This document shows positions 16,773-25,906 of a stretch of DNA of 39,707 bases, piece after piece (positions within the stretch are counted from its first letter, which is position 1; every line of letters starts with the position of its first letter). The notes beneath the pieces were generated by a model. It worked only from the letters and a program-made list of their open reading frames with translations. It was not told the origin of the DNA and made no database searches. The translations under genes were made by a program, and so were the position numbers. Source of the stretch: Paludibacteraceae bacterium (GTDB lineage: Bacteria; Bacteroidota; Bacteroidia; Bacteroidales; Paludibacteraceae); NCBI GenBank assembly GCA_017444615.1, contig JAFSWF010000026.1, forward strand, positions 1 through 39,707. The letters run 5' to 3'.

Positions 16773-18766
16773 TAAGCACTCATCTGTTCGCTTACCGTCT
16801 TATTGACAAACTCCGCAAACTCCTGAATGGTCATCGAACCCTTCTCCTCGGCGCCTTGCTGACGAACAGAAACCAAACCCTGCTCTGCCTCTTTCTCGCC
16901 GACGATCAGCATATACGGAATACGCTTCAGCTCGTTATCACGAATCTTACGACCTAACTTCTCATTGCGGTCGTCCACAATCACGCGAACATCCTGTTGC
17001 TCAAGCAGTTCCTTCACTTTCCAGGCGTACTCATTGCTCTTTTCGGAAATCGGCAAAACAACTGCTTGATCTGGCGTCAACCACAACGGGAACTTACCTG
17101 CCGTGTGCTCAATCAAAACGGCTACAAAACGCTCCATCGAACCAAACGGCGCTCTGTGAATCATCACAGGACGATGTTTCTGGTTATCCTCGCCCGTGTA
17201 CTCCAACTCAAACCGCTCAGGCAAGTTGTAGTCCACCTGGATAGTACCTAACTGCCAACGACGACCGATAGCATCTTTCACCATAAAGTCCAATTTCGGA
17301 CCATAGAAAGCCGCCTCACCGTACTCCACCTTTGCCGGCAAGTTCTTCTCCTTGCACGCATCGATGATAGCTTGCTCGGCCATCTCCCATACCTCGTCCG
17401 AACCAACATATTTCTCGTGATTATTCGGGTCGCGCAAGGAGATCTGTGCCTCAAAATTCTGGAAATCCAACGCCTTGAAGATAATCTCAATAATCTCCAT
17501 CACACGGATAAACTCTTGCTTCACTTGGTCTTGACGGCAGAAAATATGTGCGTCATCTTGAGTAAAAGAACGTACGCGCGTCAACCCGTGCAACTCACCG
17601 CTTTGTTCATAGCGGTAAACCGTTCCAAACTCCGCGCAGCGGAAAGGCAGATCCTTATAACTGCGAGGACTGTTCTTGAAAATGGCACAATGGTGAGGAC
17701 AGTTCATCGGTTTAAGCAGATAAACCTCACCCTCTTCCGGCGTCGTAATAGGTTGGAAACTGTCCTTGCCATAGTGATCCCAGTGACCCGAAGTGATATA
17801 CAAGTTCTTACTGCCGATATGCGGAGTGATAACTTGCTGATAGCCATAGCGTTTCTGGATTTTCTTTAAGAAATCCTCTAACCGCAGACGCAAAGCCGTT
17901 CCCTTCGGCAACCAAATCGGCAAACCTTTACCAACCATGTCGCTGAACATAAACAAATCCAGCTCTTTACCGATCTTACGGTGGTCACGTTTCTTCGCCT
18001 CTTCCAGCAACGCCAAATACTCATCCAACATCGCTTTCTTCGGGAACGAGATACCGTAAATACGCGTCATCATCGGACGCTTCTCATCGCCTCGCCAATA
18101 AGCAGCGGCACAACTAAGCACCTTCACCGCCTTAATAGGCTCTGTGCTCAATAAGTGCGGACCCTTACACAAATCCGTAAAAGCACCCTGTGTATATGTG
18201 GTAATATGTCCGTCCTCTAACTCGCTGATTAACTCGCATTTATAACTCTGACCCTTGTCGCCGAAAGCCTTCAGCGCATCTTCCTTTGCAATCGAACGTT
18301 TCTGCAGCACTTCTTTCTTAGCACGCAGCTCCATCATCTTTGCTTCAATAGCTGCAAAATCCGAGTCTTTGATCGTTACGCCCTCAGGCGGCATCACATC
18401 ATAGTAGAATCCGTTCTCGATAGCAGGTCCGATACCGAATTGAATACCCGGATACAACTCCTGCAACGCCTCGGCCATCAAGTGACTCGATGTGTGCCAA
18501 AAAGCATGCTTTGCCTCCGCATCCTCCCACTTATGCAACTTAATCTCCGCATCTTCTGTAATGGGATAATTAAGTTCTACGATGGTAAACTCATCTGACG
18601 GCTGATGGCTGACGGCTGATGGCTGATGGCTGACGGCTGATGGCTGAATACTTGCACACAGCACATCTTGTGCCAAACGACTGCTGATACTCTCAGCTAC
18701 TTGAAGCGGCGTGATTCCGCTCTCATACTCACGGACACTCCCGTCCGGAAAAGTAATTTTAATCAT
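16769..18766 (-). CDS. thrS: Threonyl-tRNA synthetase
   Basis: Charges tRNA-Thr. 665 residues, class II. Domains in order: TGS (1-75), editing domain (about 85-240, with the [11 protein letters not shown] helix), catalytic core with motif 2 ([25 protein letters not shown]) and motif 3 region, and a C-terminal anticodon domain. The zinc ligands Cys/His are in MNCPHHC and the [12 protein letters not shown] segment. Odd: the TGS domain carries a 7-residue-period insertion (QPSAVSH repeated) encoded by a 7-bp DNA repeat. Transcribed with a leader of about 340 bases. Confidence 0.96.
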   Translation of the reverse strand: MIKITFPDGSVREYESGITPLQVAESISSRLAQDVLCASIQPSAVSHQPSAVSHQPSDEFTIVELNYPITEDAEIKLHKWEDAEAKHAFWHTSSHLMAEALQELYPGIQFGIGPAIENGFYYDVMPPEGVTIKDSDFAAIEAKMMELRAKKEVLQKRSIAKEDALKAFGDKGQSYKCELISELEDGHITTYTQGAFTDLCKGPHLLSTEPIKAVKVLSCAAAYWRGDEKRPMMTRIYGISFPKKAMLDEYLALLEEAKKRDHRKIGKELDLFMFSDMVGKGLPIWLPKGTALRLRLEDFLKKIQKRYGYQQVITPHIGSKNLYITSGHWDHYGKDSFQPITTPEEGEVYLLKPMNCPHHCAIFKNSPRSYKDLPFRCAEFGTVYRYEQSGELHGLTRVRSFTQDDAHIFCRQDQVKQEFIRVMEIIEIIFKALDFQNFEAQISLRDPNNHEKYVGSDEVWEMAEQAIIDACKEKNLPAKVEYGEAAFYGPKLDFMVKDAIGRRWQLGTIQVDYNLPERFELEYTGEDNQKHRPVMIHRAPFGSMERFVAVLIEHTAGKFPLWLTPDQAVVLPISEKSNEYAWKVKELLEQQDVRVIVDDRNEKLGRKIRDNELKRIPYMLIVGEKEAEQGLVSVRQQGAEEKGSMTIQEFAEFVNKTVSEQMSAY
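18595..18647. repeat. 7-bp repeat inside thrS
   Basis: Heptamers GCTGACG and GCTGATG in tandem, about seven copies. Because three heptamers are 21 bases, the protein shows a 7-residue period (QPSAVSH). In frame and located in the TGS domain. Confidence 0.9.
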
Positions 18767-19112
18767 ACAATTTTCTGAGCATTCAGAATTCAGCTTTCAG
18801 GTCTTCTTTCTGATAGCTGATCGCTGATAGCTGACCGCTAATCGCTGACCGCTAATCGCTGACCGCTAATCGCTAATCGCTGACCGCTAATCGCTGACCG
18901 CTAATCGCTGACCGCTAATCGCTGACCGCTAATCGCTGACCGCTAATCGCTGACCGCTAATCGCTGACCGCTAATCGCTGACCGCTAATCGCTGATAGCT
19001 GATTTCTGATAGCTTTTAAATAAACCTACAAATGTTTACGGCGCGGGGCTCACAACTGCCCTTCTGCCAAAAATCTTGATTTATCCCGCCCTCGAGGCTA
19101 AGAAATCGACTG
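18767..19112 (-). other. Long 5' leader of thrS
   Basis: From the thrS promoter to its start there are about 340 untranslated bases. The part nearest thrS is dominated by 7-bp repeats (ATTCAGA-type at 18780-18800, then 18811-19013). The distal part (19014-19105) is unique sequence with a GC-rich stretch. I see no known riboswitch and no protein of useful length. Leader-based control of thrS is possible but unproven. Confidence 0.55.
18830..18990. repeat. Tandem array of 14-bp unit GCTGACCGCTAATC (11 copies)
   Basis: Eleven copies of GCTGACCGCTAATC plus one extra half unit GCTAATC after the third copy, 161 bases in all. It is flanked on both sides by degenerate GCTGATA/GCTGATC heptamers (18811-18829, 18991-19013). 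The unit is two 7-bp words of the same family as those in thrS and mnmA. Copies are identical, so recent expansion is likely. Confidence 0.95.
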
Positions 19113-19144
19113 CAAAATTACTGCTTTTTTTTGACATATGCAAA
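19113..19144 (-). promoter_or_regulatory. thrS promoter
   Basis: Minus strand: TTTG (19144-19141), 20-base spacer, TAATTTTG (19120-19113). Extended -33 TTTGCATATG, and an A-run in the spacer before -7. Confidence 0.8.
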
Positions 19145-19369
19145 TTATTTGCAATTTTATCGTCCTAAATAATTACACCGCTATAGCGTAGCGGTCCGGA
19201 TTTTCCGGATTTTCCGCAAAATTTCTTCCATTTCTTCACATCCCTCGCTACACCCCTTCAACGCCCATTTCTGCCCCCTCTCACTACCCCTTAGCAGCCA
19301 AAACACCCCAAAAGTCCCACCCCTCAGCGCCAAATCACGGGCCATTCACGGGGCATTCACGAACCCTTA

Positions 19370-19413
19370 CCATAGGATACCCATAGGATAACCATAGGAT
19401 ACCCATAGGATAA
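19370..19413. repeat. 11-bp tandem repeat CCATAGGATAC/CCATAGGATAA
   Basis: Four exact 11-bp units whose last base alternates C, A, C, A, i.e. two copies of a 22-bp unit. Confidence 0.9.
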
Positions 19414-19445
19414 CACCCCTTTTTGTGCAAAAATATGCTTTTTAC

Positions 19446-19470
19446 TATATATATACTATGTATATATATA
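19446..19470. repeat. AT-rich inverted repeat
   Basis: Perfect 11-base arms TATATATATAC and GTATATATATA with a 3-base centre. Position fits the 3' end of the DUF2147 transcript. Confidence 0.7.
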
Positions 19471-19482
19471 CTTTCTTTCTTA

Positions 19483-19923
19483 CTACTTAGCCCGCAGCCA
19501 AGTTTGATTGCGACCCAAGAAGCCGCGTTTATCCAGCGATCCTCTCAGCACTAATTTGCCATCCTTGAGATAAATCTTACCGTAGTAAAACTTACCGCTT
19601 TCCGGATCTAACACACGACCGCCTACCAATTCGCCCTTCTCTGCCTTCATCCCGCGAATAATAACCAACCCTTCCAAAGGCGTATTATGGTCTGCTCCTT
19701 CGCACTCCGTGCAAAGCAAACCCGCTTCACCAACTAACATCTTGGCAATCTTACCATAATACAAACCATCCTCTCCCTGGTAGATAGACACGATAGAACG
19801 CTCCTCTGCCGTCTTATCATCCACAGTCTTCCAATTACCAACGATTTGATCTACCTGTCCAAACACATTCGCTACTCCGAAAAACGCCAGCAAAACTGCT
19901 GAAAAAAATAGTTTTTTATTCAT
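19483..19923 (-). CDS. DUF2147 family exported protein
   Basis: 146 residues. Signal peptide MNKKLFFSAVLLAFFGVANVFG, then a small beta-rich domain starting with DQIVGNWKTVDD and carrying YYGKI twice (YYGKIAKM, YYGKIYL) and ending NQTWLRAK, the recognisable DUF2147 pattern. Two cysteines in LLCTECEG. Periplasmic. The function of the family is not established. Its promoter is interlocked with that of rdgB on the other strand. Confidence 0.88.
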   Translation of the reverse strand: MNKKLFFSAVLLAFFGVANVFGQVDQIVGNWKTVDDKTAEERSIVSIYQGEDGLYYGKIAKMLVGEAGLLCTECEGADHNTPLEGLVIIRGMKAEKGELVGGRVLDPESGKFYYGKIYLKDGKLVLRGSLDKRGFLGRNQTWLRAK

Positions 19924-19952
19924 AATATACTCATTTTTTCAAAAATTACATG

Positions 19953-19984
19953 CAAAAGTACTATTTTTTTTGCACATATGCAAA
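19953..19984 (-). promoter_or_regulatory. DUF2147 gene promoter
   Basis: Minus strand: TTTG (19984-19981), 20-base spacer, TACTTTTG (19960-19953). Shares the palindrome TTTGCACATATGCAAA (19969-19984) with the rdgB promoter. Confidence 0.85.
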
Positions 19985-20000
19985 TTTTTTTGTAATTTTG
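19969..20000 (+). promoter_or_regulatory. rdgB-porZ promoter
   Basis: Plus strand: TTTG (19969-19972), 20-base spacer, TAATTTTG (19993-20000). The rdgB start follows 36 bases on. Confidence 0.85.
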
Positions 20001-20036
20001 CCCAGTTTTATGCGCCCACACGCGTACTTATAAGGT

Positions 20037-20618
20037 ATGAAGTTAGTTTTTGCATCCAATAACGAACATAAATTGTCGGAAGTTCGGTCAATTATGCCGG
20101 CACACGTGGAGATTTTAAGCCTGCATGACATTGGCTTCGAAGCCGACATCGAAGAAACGGGTACCACCCTCGAAGCCAATAGTGCTATCAAAGCGCAAAC
20201 TATCCATCAATGGTTAGTCGCAAACCAGCCTAACCAACCCATCGATGGCGTCTTTGCTGATGATACGGGCTTGGAAATAGATGCTCTCAACGGTGCCCCG
20301 GGAGTCTATACCGCTCGTTGGGCGGGAGAACCGGCTGCTAACCGCCGCAAAGCTTTGCACGAACTATCCAACCAAACAAACCGCAAAGCGCAATTCCGTA
20401 CTGTCATCACCCTGATACGCGACAATAACCAACTTCAGGTTGAAGGCATCGTTCGTGGCTCTATTGCCACAGAAGAACGCGGAGAAAGAGGCTTTGGCTA
20501 TGACTCGCTCTTCATACCTGAAGGACATGAAAAAACATTTGCCGAACTACCGGCCGAAGTCAAAAATAGCATCAGTCATAGAGCAAGAGCTCTTGCTGAA
20601 CTCGTCAAAATAATCTAG
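20037..20618 (+). CDS. rdgB: Non-canonical purine NTP pyrophosphatase (dITP/XTP)
   Basis: Removes dITP and XTP from the nucleotide pool. 193 residues. Motifs FASNNEHKLSEV at the N terminus, FADDTGLEI, GFGYDSLF and SHRARAL near the end are all intact. Start at 20037 follows AAGG. Odd: QWLVANQPNQPIDG and ELSNQTNRK are extra or altered at loops and are built of AACC/AAAC words, perhaps again repeat-derived, but weakly. 28 bases upstream of the porZ start. Confidence 0.95.
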   Translation: MKLVFASNNEHKLSEVRSIMPAHVEILSLHDIGFEADIEETGTTLEANSAIKAQTIHQWLVANQPNQPIDGVFADDTGLEIDALNGAPGVYTARWAGEPAANRRKALHELSNQTNRKAQFRTVITLIRDNNQLQVEGIVRGSIATEERGERGFGYDSLFIPEGHEKTFAELPAEVKNSISHRARALAELVKII

Positions 20619-20646
20619 TCCAATGGCTATTACAGATCAGAAAATC

Positions 20647-23600
20647 ATGAGAAAGAGTATATTGGTAGCTTGTTTGTTACTCCTTTCACTTACCTCAATA
20701 GGAAAGGAAGCGAAATGGACATCCCATTTTGCATACAATAATGTCACACAAATAGCGGTCGCCCCCGACCGTGTCTATGCCATCTCCGACGGTAGTCTCT
20801 ATAGCGTGGAAAAGCAATCGGAGAAAATCCAAACCTACGACCGTCAATCCGGTCTTCATGGAACCGGTATCGCCTGCATCAGCTATGACCCAACCTCGGA
20901 AATACTCATGATTGCTTATTCAAATGGTCAAATTGATATCCTATCAACGCACGGAGTACAATATGTGGGAGGCCTCTATGAAAAGGATATGGTGCAACAA
21001 AAAACCATTTACAATGTTACCTTCCATGATCGCACAGCGTACTTTGCTACTCATTTTGGCATACAAACATTTGACTTGCGCGAGAATAAACTCGTTGATT
21101 CCTATTGGTTGCGTCCCAATGGTCAAGAGACCCCTATAAGCGATATTCGTATCATAGGAGACTCTATTTATGCGTTCGGAGGAAACTATAGTAAAAACAC
21201 GAAGATTGTACAGAACGATAGTCTTTTTTCTGCCGCACTCACAGATAATATAGTGGACTACCGCTTCTGGAAACGTGAGAAAAATACAGGTCGCATCACC
21301 CAAGATACCGAAAAAGGTAAACACTATGCTGATGAGATGAACGAGTGGTACTCGGATGGGGCTAATGGTATTAAGCGCATAACGGCAACGGATACGTTGT
21401 ACTACAAACCCGAAGGTCCATTAGTCAATATACCCTATCGTATTTGTGCCTCACAAGGAAGGGTCTTTGTCCTTCAAGGCGGACGAGAAGCAACCCAATA
21501 TAAAAGAGACGGTATTGTCATGATATATGATGAAGGTCATTGGACGAATATAACTACCGATTCAATCCGTCCCTATTCCCAAAAGAAGGTGTACGACTTC
21601 ATGAACGCAGCCGCCGACCCCCGCGACAAAAACCATTTCTTTGTAACCAGTTACGGCACGGGCTTATACGAATTCCAAGGAACAAGATGCATCAAACATA
21701 CCATCGCAGCAGATGATAACCCTATTACTGCTGCCGCGACATCCAACCCTTCAGAATATACACGTTTAGATGCTGCGGTATATGATTCTGACAACAATCT
21801 GTGGTTTATTAATGCAGGAGGCGAACATCTTACTAATATCTTAATTTGTATTGATAGTGCAGGCGTTTGGCATGGACTTCCAGTATACTTTGAGGGAGAA
21901 CACGTAGCTCCTCATACTCCGTCAACGGTTCTTATAGATCGAACCAATAAAAACTACAAATGGTTCGGAACAATGCGTTATAACACGTGCGTCATTTTGT
22001 TGGACGACGCCGGCACGCCTTTTGATAATTCAGACGACCGTGTAATGTTGCGAACACAATGGACCGATCAGAAAGGGCAAGAGTTCCTTCCGGAGAACAT
22101 CTTTACGATGCAACAAGATGAGCAAGGACGCCTATGGCTGGGTACCAAAAAAGGACCTGCGTATATTGACTCCGAAACGGATTTCTTTACTTCCGATGCA
22201 ATAGTTATTCCGGATGTGCTGGATGAGAACGGAGAAAACCCAATGTTAACACAAGAAATAAATGGTATTTGCTTTGATAAAGATGGCAAAATATGGATAG
22301 GAACCAAAACATTAGGTGTGTATGTCCTTAATAGTGATGCAACAGAAATAGTGGCGCACTATACCACAGAGAACTCCATTATGCCTTCTGATTTAATCCT
22401 CTCGTTGGCATGTACCGAACAAGGAATAATTTTCATCGGCACCGGAAATGGCTTAGTATCATATGAACCCGGTTCTACCCCAGAGGGAGTAACTAACGTC
22501 GATGATACCAACCAAGATAAGCTTGACCCTGGAACGATGCAACGTTGGCGCTTGCATTATGCCTATAATAACCCGCAGACTATCGTTCCTACACCCAACC
22601 GAATCTATGCCAAAGCGGATGGAGCACTATTCTATTTGGACAAATCATCCGACCAAATGGAGTATCTAAGCAAAGAAACGGGCCTAAATGGAAATACAAT
22701 TACGGATATTGCCTATGACGAACAAACACATCGTCTTATCATTGCTTATTTGGACGGTCGAATAGATCTGTTAGATGATGATGGAAATGTAACGCAAATG
22801 CCGGATTTATTCATGAAATCATATGCTATCTCTACCTCGATCAATTCAGTTGCAGTCGGAAAAAAGAATAGTTATTTGGCTATGCCATTTGGTATCATCG
22901 CGATTAATACAAAAAAAGCAATAGTAAGCGACACGTACTATATTGGAGATGATGCCGCTTCTGTAGATGTGTTGAAGGTAATTGAAGGTAAAGATTCGAT
23001 ATATGCCTTCTCGCAAGATAGAATGTATGCTGCAGCTTTGACAGATAACTTGGTAGATTATCATTTCTGGCACAAACAAAATCTTCCTTCGGGAAAACTA
23101 ACACACGCAGTCTTATATCGCGATGAATTATATATCCTTCAAGACAGTATTTTATATAGACATCGCAATAATACGTGGCAGCAAGTACTATCTCAGCCAT
23201 TAAGATGGATACGAGAATCAGATGGCAAATTACTGCTATCACTCTCTTATGCGAATATTGCTCTCCTAGATGAAAATGATCAAGCAATCACAATTAGTAC
23301 GCGGTACGTGGCCAATGATGCAGTTTATTCGCAAGGGAACTATTGGTTGGCAGAACAAGACTTTGGACTGGTTCGTTTAGGAACTTCCGGAGACTCTTAT
23401 TTCCATCCCGAAGGACCCAATACGAATACAGGCTATGCGATGACTGCGGCTCACGGACATATCTACATAGCTAATGGCGGTCGGTGGGCTGTCCAAGATC
23501 TTAATTACGCGAAGATCAATATATTTGAAGGATTAAACTGGCGCCGTATTCAATATGGTACTATCGTAAACCGTTCGGGGCATGATGCCCGAGATGTGGT

Positions 23601-24762
23601 CAGCATTGCCGTTGACCCATACGACCCGGGACATTTCTTTGCCGCAACGTACGGAACAAGTGTGTATGAATTTAAGAATTATACAGATACGATTATACAC
23701 TATAATGAGTATAACAGCACGCTCCGTTCTGTTCATGGCACAAGTCCGACTTACTACACCCGCACTGATGGTGCAATGATGGATGCTGAACGAAATTTAT
23801 GGGTGCTCAATGCAACTGAAATAGGGCAACCTCTCCACATTCGCACATCTAATGGGAAATGGGTTGGCATCCCATTAAAAAGTGGAGGCCAAACAATTAC
23901 ACTAACGACACCAACAGGAATTTGGGTAGATAGAAGAAATAGCAATCGAAAATGGTTGATGGATCAGCGTTACTCACAAGGTGTAATCTTGTTTGATGAC
24001 GGGGGAACACCTACTTACACCGGCGATGATCGTTGTATCAAACGTGCTACTTTTACCGACCAAAATGGTCGTCTGCTATCTCCGGCGACATTTCATAGTT
24101 TTGCCCAAGACCATAAGAATCGAATATGGATAGGTACACCGAACGGAATTATTATTATTCCTGCCAATGTGGATTTCTTCACAAGTGATAAATGCCAACG
24201 AATCATCATTCCTCGTAATGACGGAACAGGCTTAGGAGATTACTTATTAGGAGATGAACAAATCAACTGTATGGCGGTAGATGGTGGAAATCGTATGTGG
24301 ATAGGAACGCAAACGTCGGGACTCTATCTTATAGAAGATGACACAATCACCGTGGCGCACTTTACGCAATATAATTCGTTGCTTCCTTCCAATACCATCC
24401 TTTCTATTGCCATTCATCCGCAAACGGGAGAAGTATTCGTTGGAACAGAAAATGGTATTGCTTCTTATCGAAGCGATGCCAGTGAGCCGGCAGAGGATTT
24501 CAGTCAAGCGTATGCATTCCCGAATCCCGTTCGCCCGGATTATGGAGGAGTAATCAGCATAGCTGGTTTAATGGATGAAACAACCGTCAATATTGTCGAT
24601 GCAGGAGGTAATCTTGTTTGCAAGACACGCAGTCACGGAGGTATAGCAGTGTGGGATGGTAACTTGCCTGATGGTCATCGTGCCAAATCAGGAGTATACA
24701 CAGCACTCTGCAACGAACCAAATGGAAAGCACGCTGTCGTTAAGATATTGTTGATAAGATAA
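20647..24762 (+). CDS. porZ: PorZ-like type IX secretion protein with duplicated propeller module
   Basis: About 1371 residues with signal peptide MRKSILVACLLLLSLTSIG. Canonical PorZ is about 776 residues, with two beta-propellers and a C-terminal beta-sandwich that belongs to the surface attachment complex of the type IX system. Here two homologous modules follow each other. Module 1 is about 18-620 and begins WTSHFAYNNVTQIAVAPDRVYAISDG. Module 2 is about 631-1280 and begins WRLHYAYNNPQTIVPTPNRIYAKADG. Paired internal landmarks include SLFSAALTDNIVDYRFW / MYAAALTDNLVDYHFW and LWLGTKKGPAYI / IWIGTPNGIIII. Only module 2 is followed by the C-terminal domain (YAFPNPVRPDYGG to the end). ATG 20647 is preferred because it starts the signal peptide. 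Confidence 0.85.
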   Translation: MRKSILVACLLLLSLTSIGKEAKWTSHFAYNNVTQIAVAPDRVYAISDGSLYSVEKQSEKIQTYDRQSGLHGTGIACISYDPTSEILMIAYSNGQIDILSTHGVQYVGGLYEKDMVQQKTIYNVTFHDRTAYFATHFGIQTFDLRENKLVDSYWLRPNGQETPISDIRIIGDSIYAFGGNYSKNTKIVQNDSLFSAALTDNIVDYRFWKREKNTGRITQDTEKGKHYADEMNEWYSDGANGIKRITATDTLYYKPEGPLVNIPYRICASQGRVFVLQGGREATQYKRDGIVMIYDEGHWTNITTDSIRPYSQKKVYDFMNAAADPRDKNHFFVTSYGTGLYEFQGTRCIKHTIAADDNPITAAATSNPSEYTRLDAAVYDSDNNLWFINAGGEHLTNILICIDSAGVWHGLPVYFEGEHVAPHTPSTVLIDRTNKNYKWFGTMRYNTCVILLDDAGTPFDNSDDRVMLRTQWTDQKGQEFLPENIFTMQQDEQGRLWLGTKKGPAYIDSETDFFTSDAIVIPDVLDENGENPMLTQEINGICFDKDGKIWIGTKTLGVYVLNSDATEIVAHYTTENSIMPSDLILSLACTEQGIIFIGTGNGLVSYEPGSTPEGVTNVDDTNQDKLDPGTMQRWRLHYAYNNPQTIVPTPNRIYAKADGALFYLDKSSDQMEYLSKETGLNGNTITDIAYDEQTHRLIIAYLDGRIDLLDDDGNVTQMPDLFMKSYAISTSINSVAVGKKNSYLAMPFGIIAINTKKAIVSDTYYIGDDAASVDVLKVIEGKDSIYAFSQDRMYAAALTDNLVDYHFWHKQNLPSGKLTHAVLYRDELYILQDSILYRHRNNTWQQVLSQPLRWIRESDGKLLLSLSYANIALLDENDQAITISTRYVANDAVYSQGNYWLAEQDFGLVRLGTSGDSYFHPEGPNTNTGYAMTAAHGHIYIANGGRWAVQDLNYAKINIFEGLNWRRIQYGTIVNRSGHDARDVVSIAVDPYDPGHFFAATYGTSVYEFKNYTDTIIHYNEYNSTLRSVHGTSPTYYTRTDGAMMDAERNLWVLNATEIGQPLHIRTSNGKWVGIPLKSGGQTITLTTPTGIWVDRRNSNRKWLMDQRYSQGVILFDDGGTPTYTGDDRCIKRATFTDQNGRLLSPATFHSFAQDHKNRIWIGTPNGIIIIPANVDFFTSDKCQRIIIPRNDGTGLGDYLLGDEQINCMAVDGGNRMWIGTQTSGLYLIEDDTITVAHFTQYNSLLPSNTILSIAIHPQTGEVFVGTENGIASYRSDASEPAEDFSQAYAFPNPVRPDYGGVISIAGLMDETTVNIVDAGGNLVCKTRSHGGIAVWDGNLPDGHRAKSGVYTALCNEPNGKHAVVKILLIR

Positions 24763-24788
24763 AAATCGGTTGCTGAATAAATAACCGG

Positions 24789-25877
24789 TTACCTATTTCC
24801 TGTCAATATATGCATGGTACGAGGCATATAATTAGAAAGTAAAAGATAAACACTTATCAATAGGAATGTCACTATCCAAGGTATAACCAGATATGAGGCC
24901 GTCAGTACAATATCAGTAATCGGCAATAGACGACATGCAAGCAAACAAAGGGCGCTAGTGGGTACGATATGACTTAAATAAATAAAAAAGGATCCTTTAC
25001 TTATTTTCTGTGGAATACGTTTGTTTGTATGGCTCATTATCCATGCAGTTAAGGCAATTAATAATGGGAACTCGCTTACTCGCATTATTGGTACAATGAA
25101 ATCAAAAGGCAAATCTATTCCCAGATAGGGAATGAGTTCATGCGCAAATGCAGCTACACAAAATATTGGAAGACACCATTTTGCTAATTTTCTGGATACC
25201 ACAACAAGATCAATATCATTCATCTGTGACCAAACACCCATACCAAACCAGAAAATGGATAAGTTCTGCAAATGAGGCAGATGGTAAGGACAGCAATATA
25301 GCATAAACAAGATGCTTGGCATTAGCCATTTTTTTGTTTTTGTGGCAATAAAGAACAGAGGAGAAGCTAATACCAAAAACATTAGGTCCCGTAAAAACCA
25401 TAAAGGAATATTGGCGGGTTGCCCTACTTCGCCTATAAATGACCAGTTCTGGGTGCAATCATAGAAAGCATATAAATAATCTTTAATTCCATATTCTGCA
25501 ATACATCCCATTCGCGCACTTGTGCTGCCGGTTAATTGTTCTTGGGCAATCATGATGGCAAGCATCAGTGCATTCCATATTATATAAGGAATAAGCAAAG
25601 AATGTAAACGTCTTTTCAATTTCTCTTTATATGTAACCCAATCAAACTTGTGCTGCCTGAAAAAAAGATAGCCAGAGATAAAAAAGAAAGTAGGAGTAAA
25701 GATTTTCCCTATTAACCAATAGCATGTATATATAACACTATTAGTTAATACAAGTTGACTCATTTGTTCTTCAGAAATGTACTTAAAAAAATGAGTATGA
25801 CAATAGATAATACCTATCATCATTGGAAGACGTAAGGCATCTAAAAGCTCATATATATATGTTTTGTTTGGGTCCAT
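24789..25877 (-). CDS. Acyltransferase family 3 membrane protein
   Basis: 362 residues with about ten hydrophobic segments. It begins with the YELLDALRLPMMIGIIYCHT pattern of the acyltransferase-3 (OafA/YrhL) family, which acylates surface sugars or lipids in the inner membrane; the target is unknown. Last gene of the LOG-folE run, 29 bases behind folE. Clearly more AT-rich than its neighbours (some 60-base stretches are under 30% G+C by eye), suggesting separate origin or relaxed composition. Converges with porZ. Confidence 0.85.
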   Translation of the reverse strand: MDPNKTYIYELLDALRLPMMIGIIYCHTHFFKYISEEQMSQLVLTNSVIYTCYWLIGKIFTPTFFFISGYLFFRQHKFDWVTYKEKLKRRLHSLLIPYIIWNALMLAIMIAQEQLTGSTSARMGCIAEYGIKDYLYAFYDCTQNWSFIGEVGQPANIPLWFLRDLMFLVLASPLFFIATKTKKWLMPSILFMLYCCPYHLPHLQNLSIFWFGMGVWSQMNDIDLVVVSRKLAKWCLPIFCVAAFAHELIPYLGIDLPFDFIVPIMRVSEFPLLIALTAWIMSHTNKRIPQKISKGSFFIYLSHIVPTSALCLLACRLLPITDIVLTASYLVIPWIVTFLLISVYLLLSNYMPRTMHILTGNR

Positions 25878-25906
25878 TGAATAGTATGTGATAGGCAGAG
25901 TGTCTT

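Larger units (their letters stand above)
19145..19482. other. Gene-free region between thrS promoter and DUF2147 gene
   Basis: No credible gene. It holds a stray GCGTAGCGGTC word (19185-19200), two copies of CCGGATTTT (19197-19215), two near-identical CATTCACGGG words (19340-19361), a four-copy 11-bp repeat (19370-19413) and an AT-only palindrome (19446-19470). The palindrome lies just downstream of the DUF2147 stop and may mark its transcript end, but it lacks a clean T-run. Confidence 0.6.

Noticed and set aside
18830-18990. CRISPR-like look of the regular array
   Set aside because: Units are 14 bp and directly adjacent, with no unique spacers and no cas genes; it is a simple tandem repeat.
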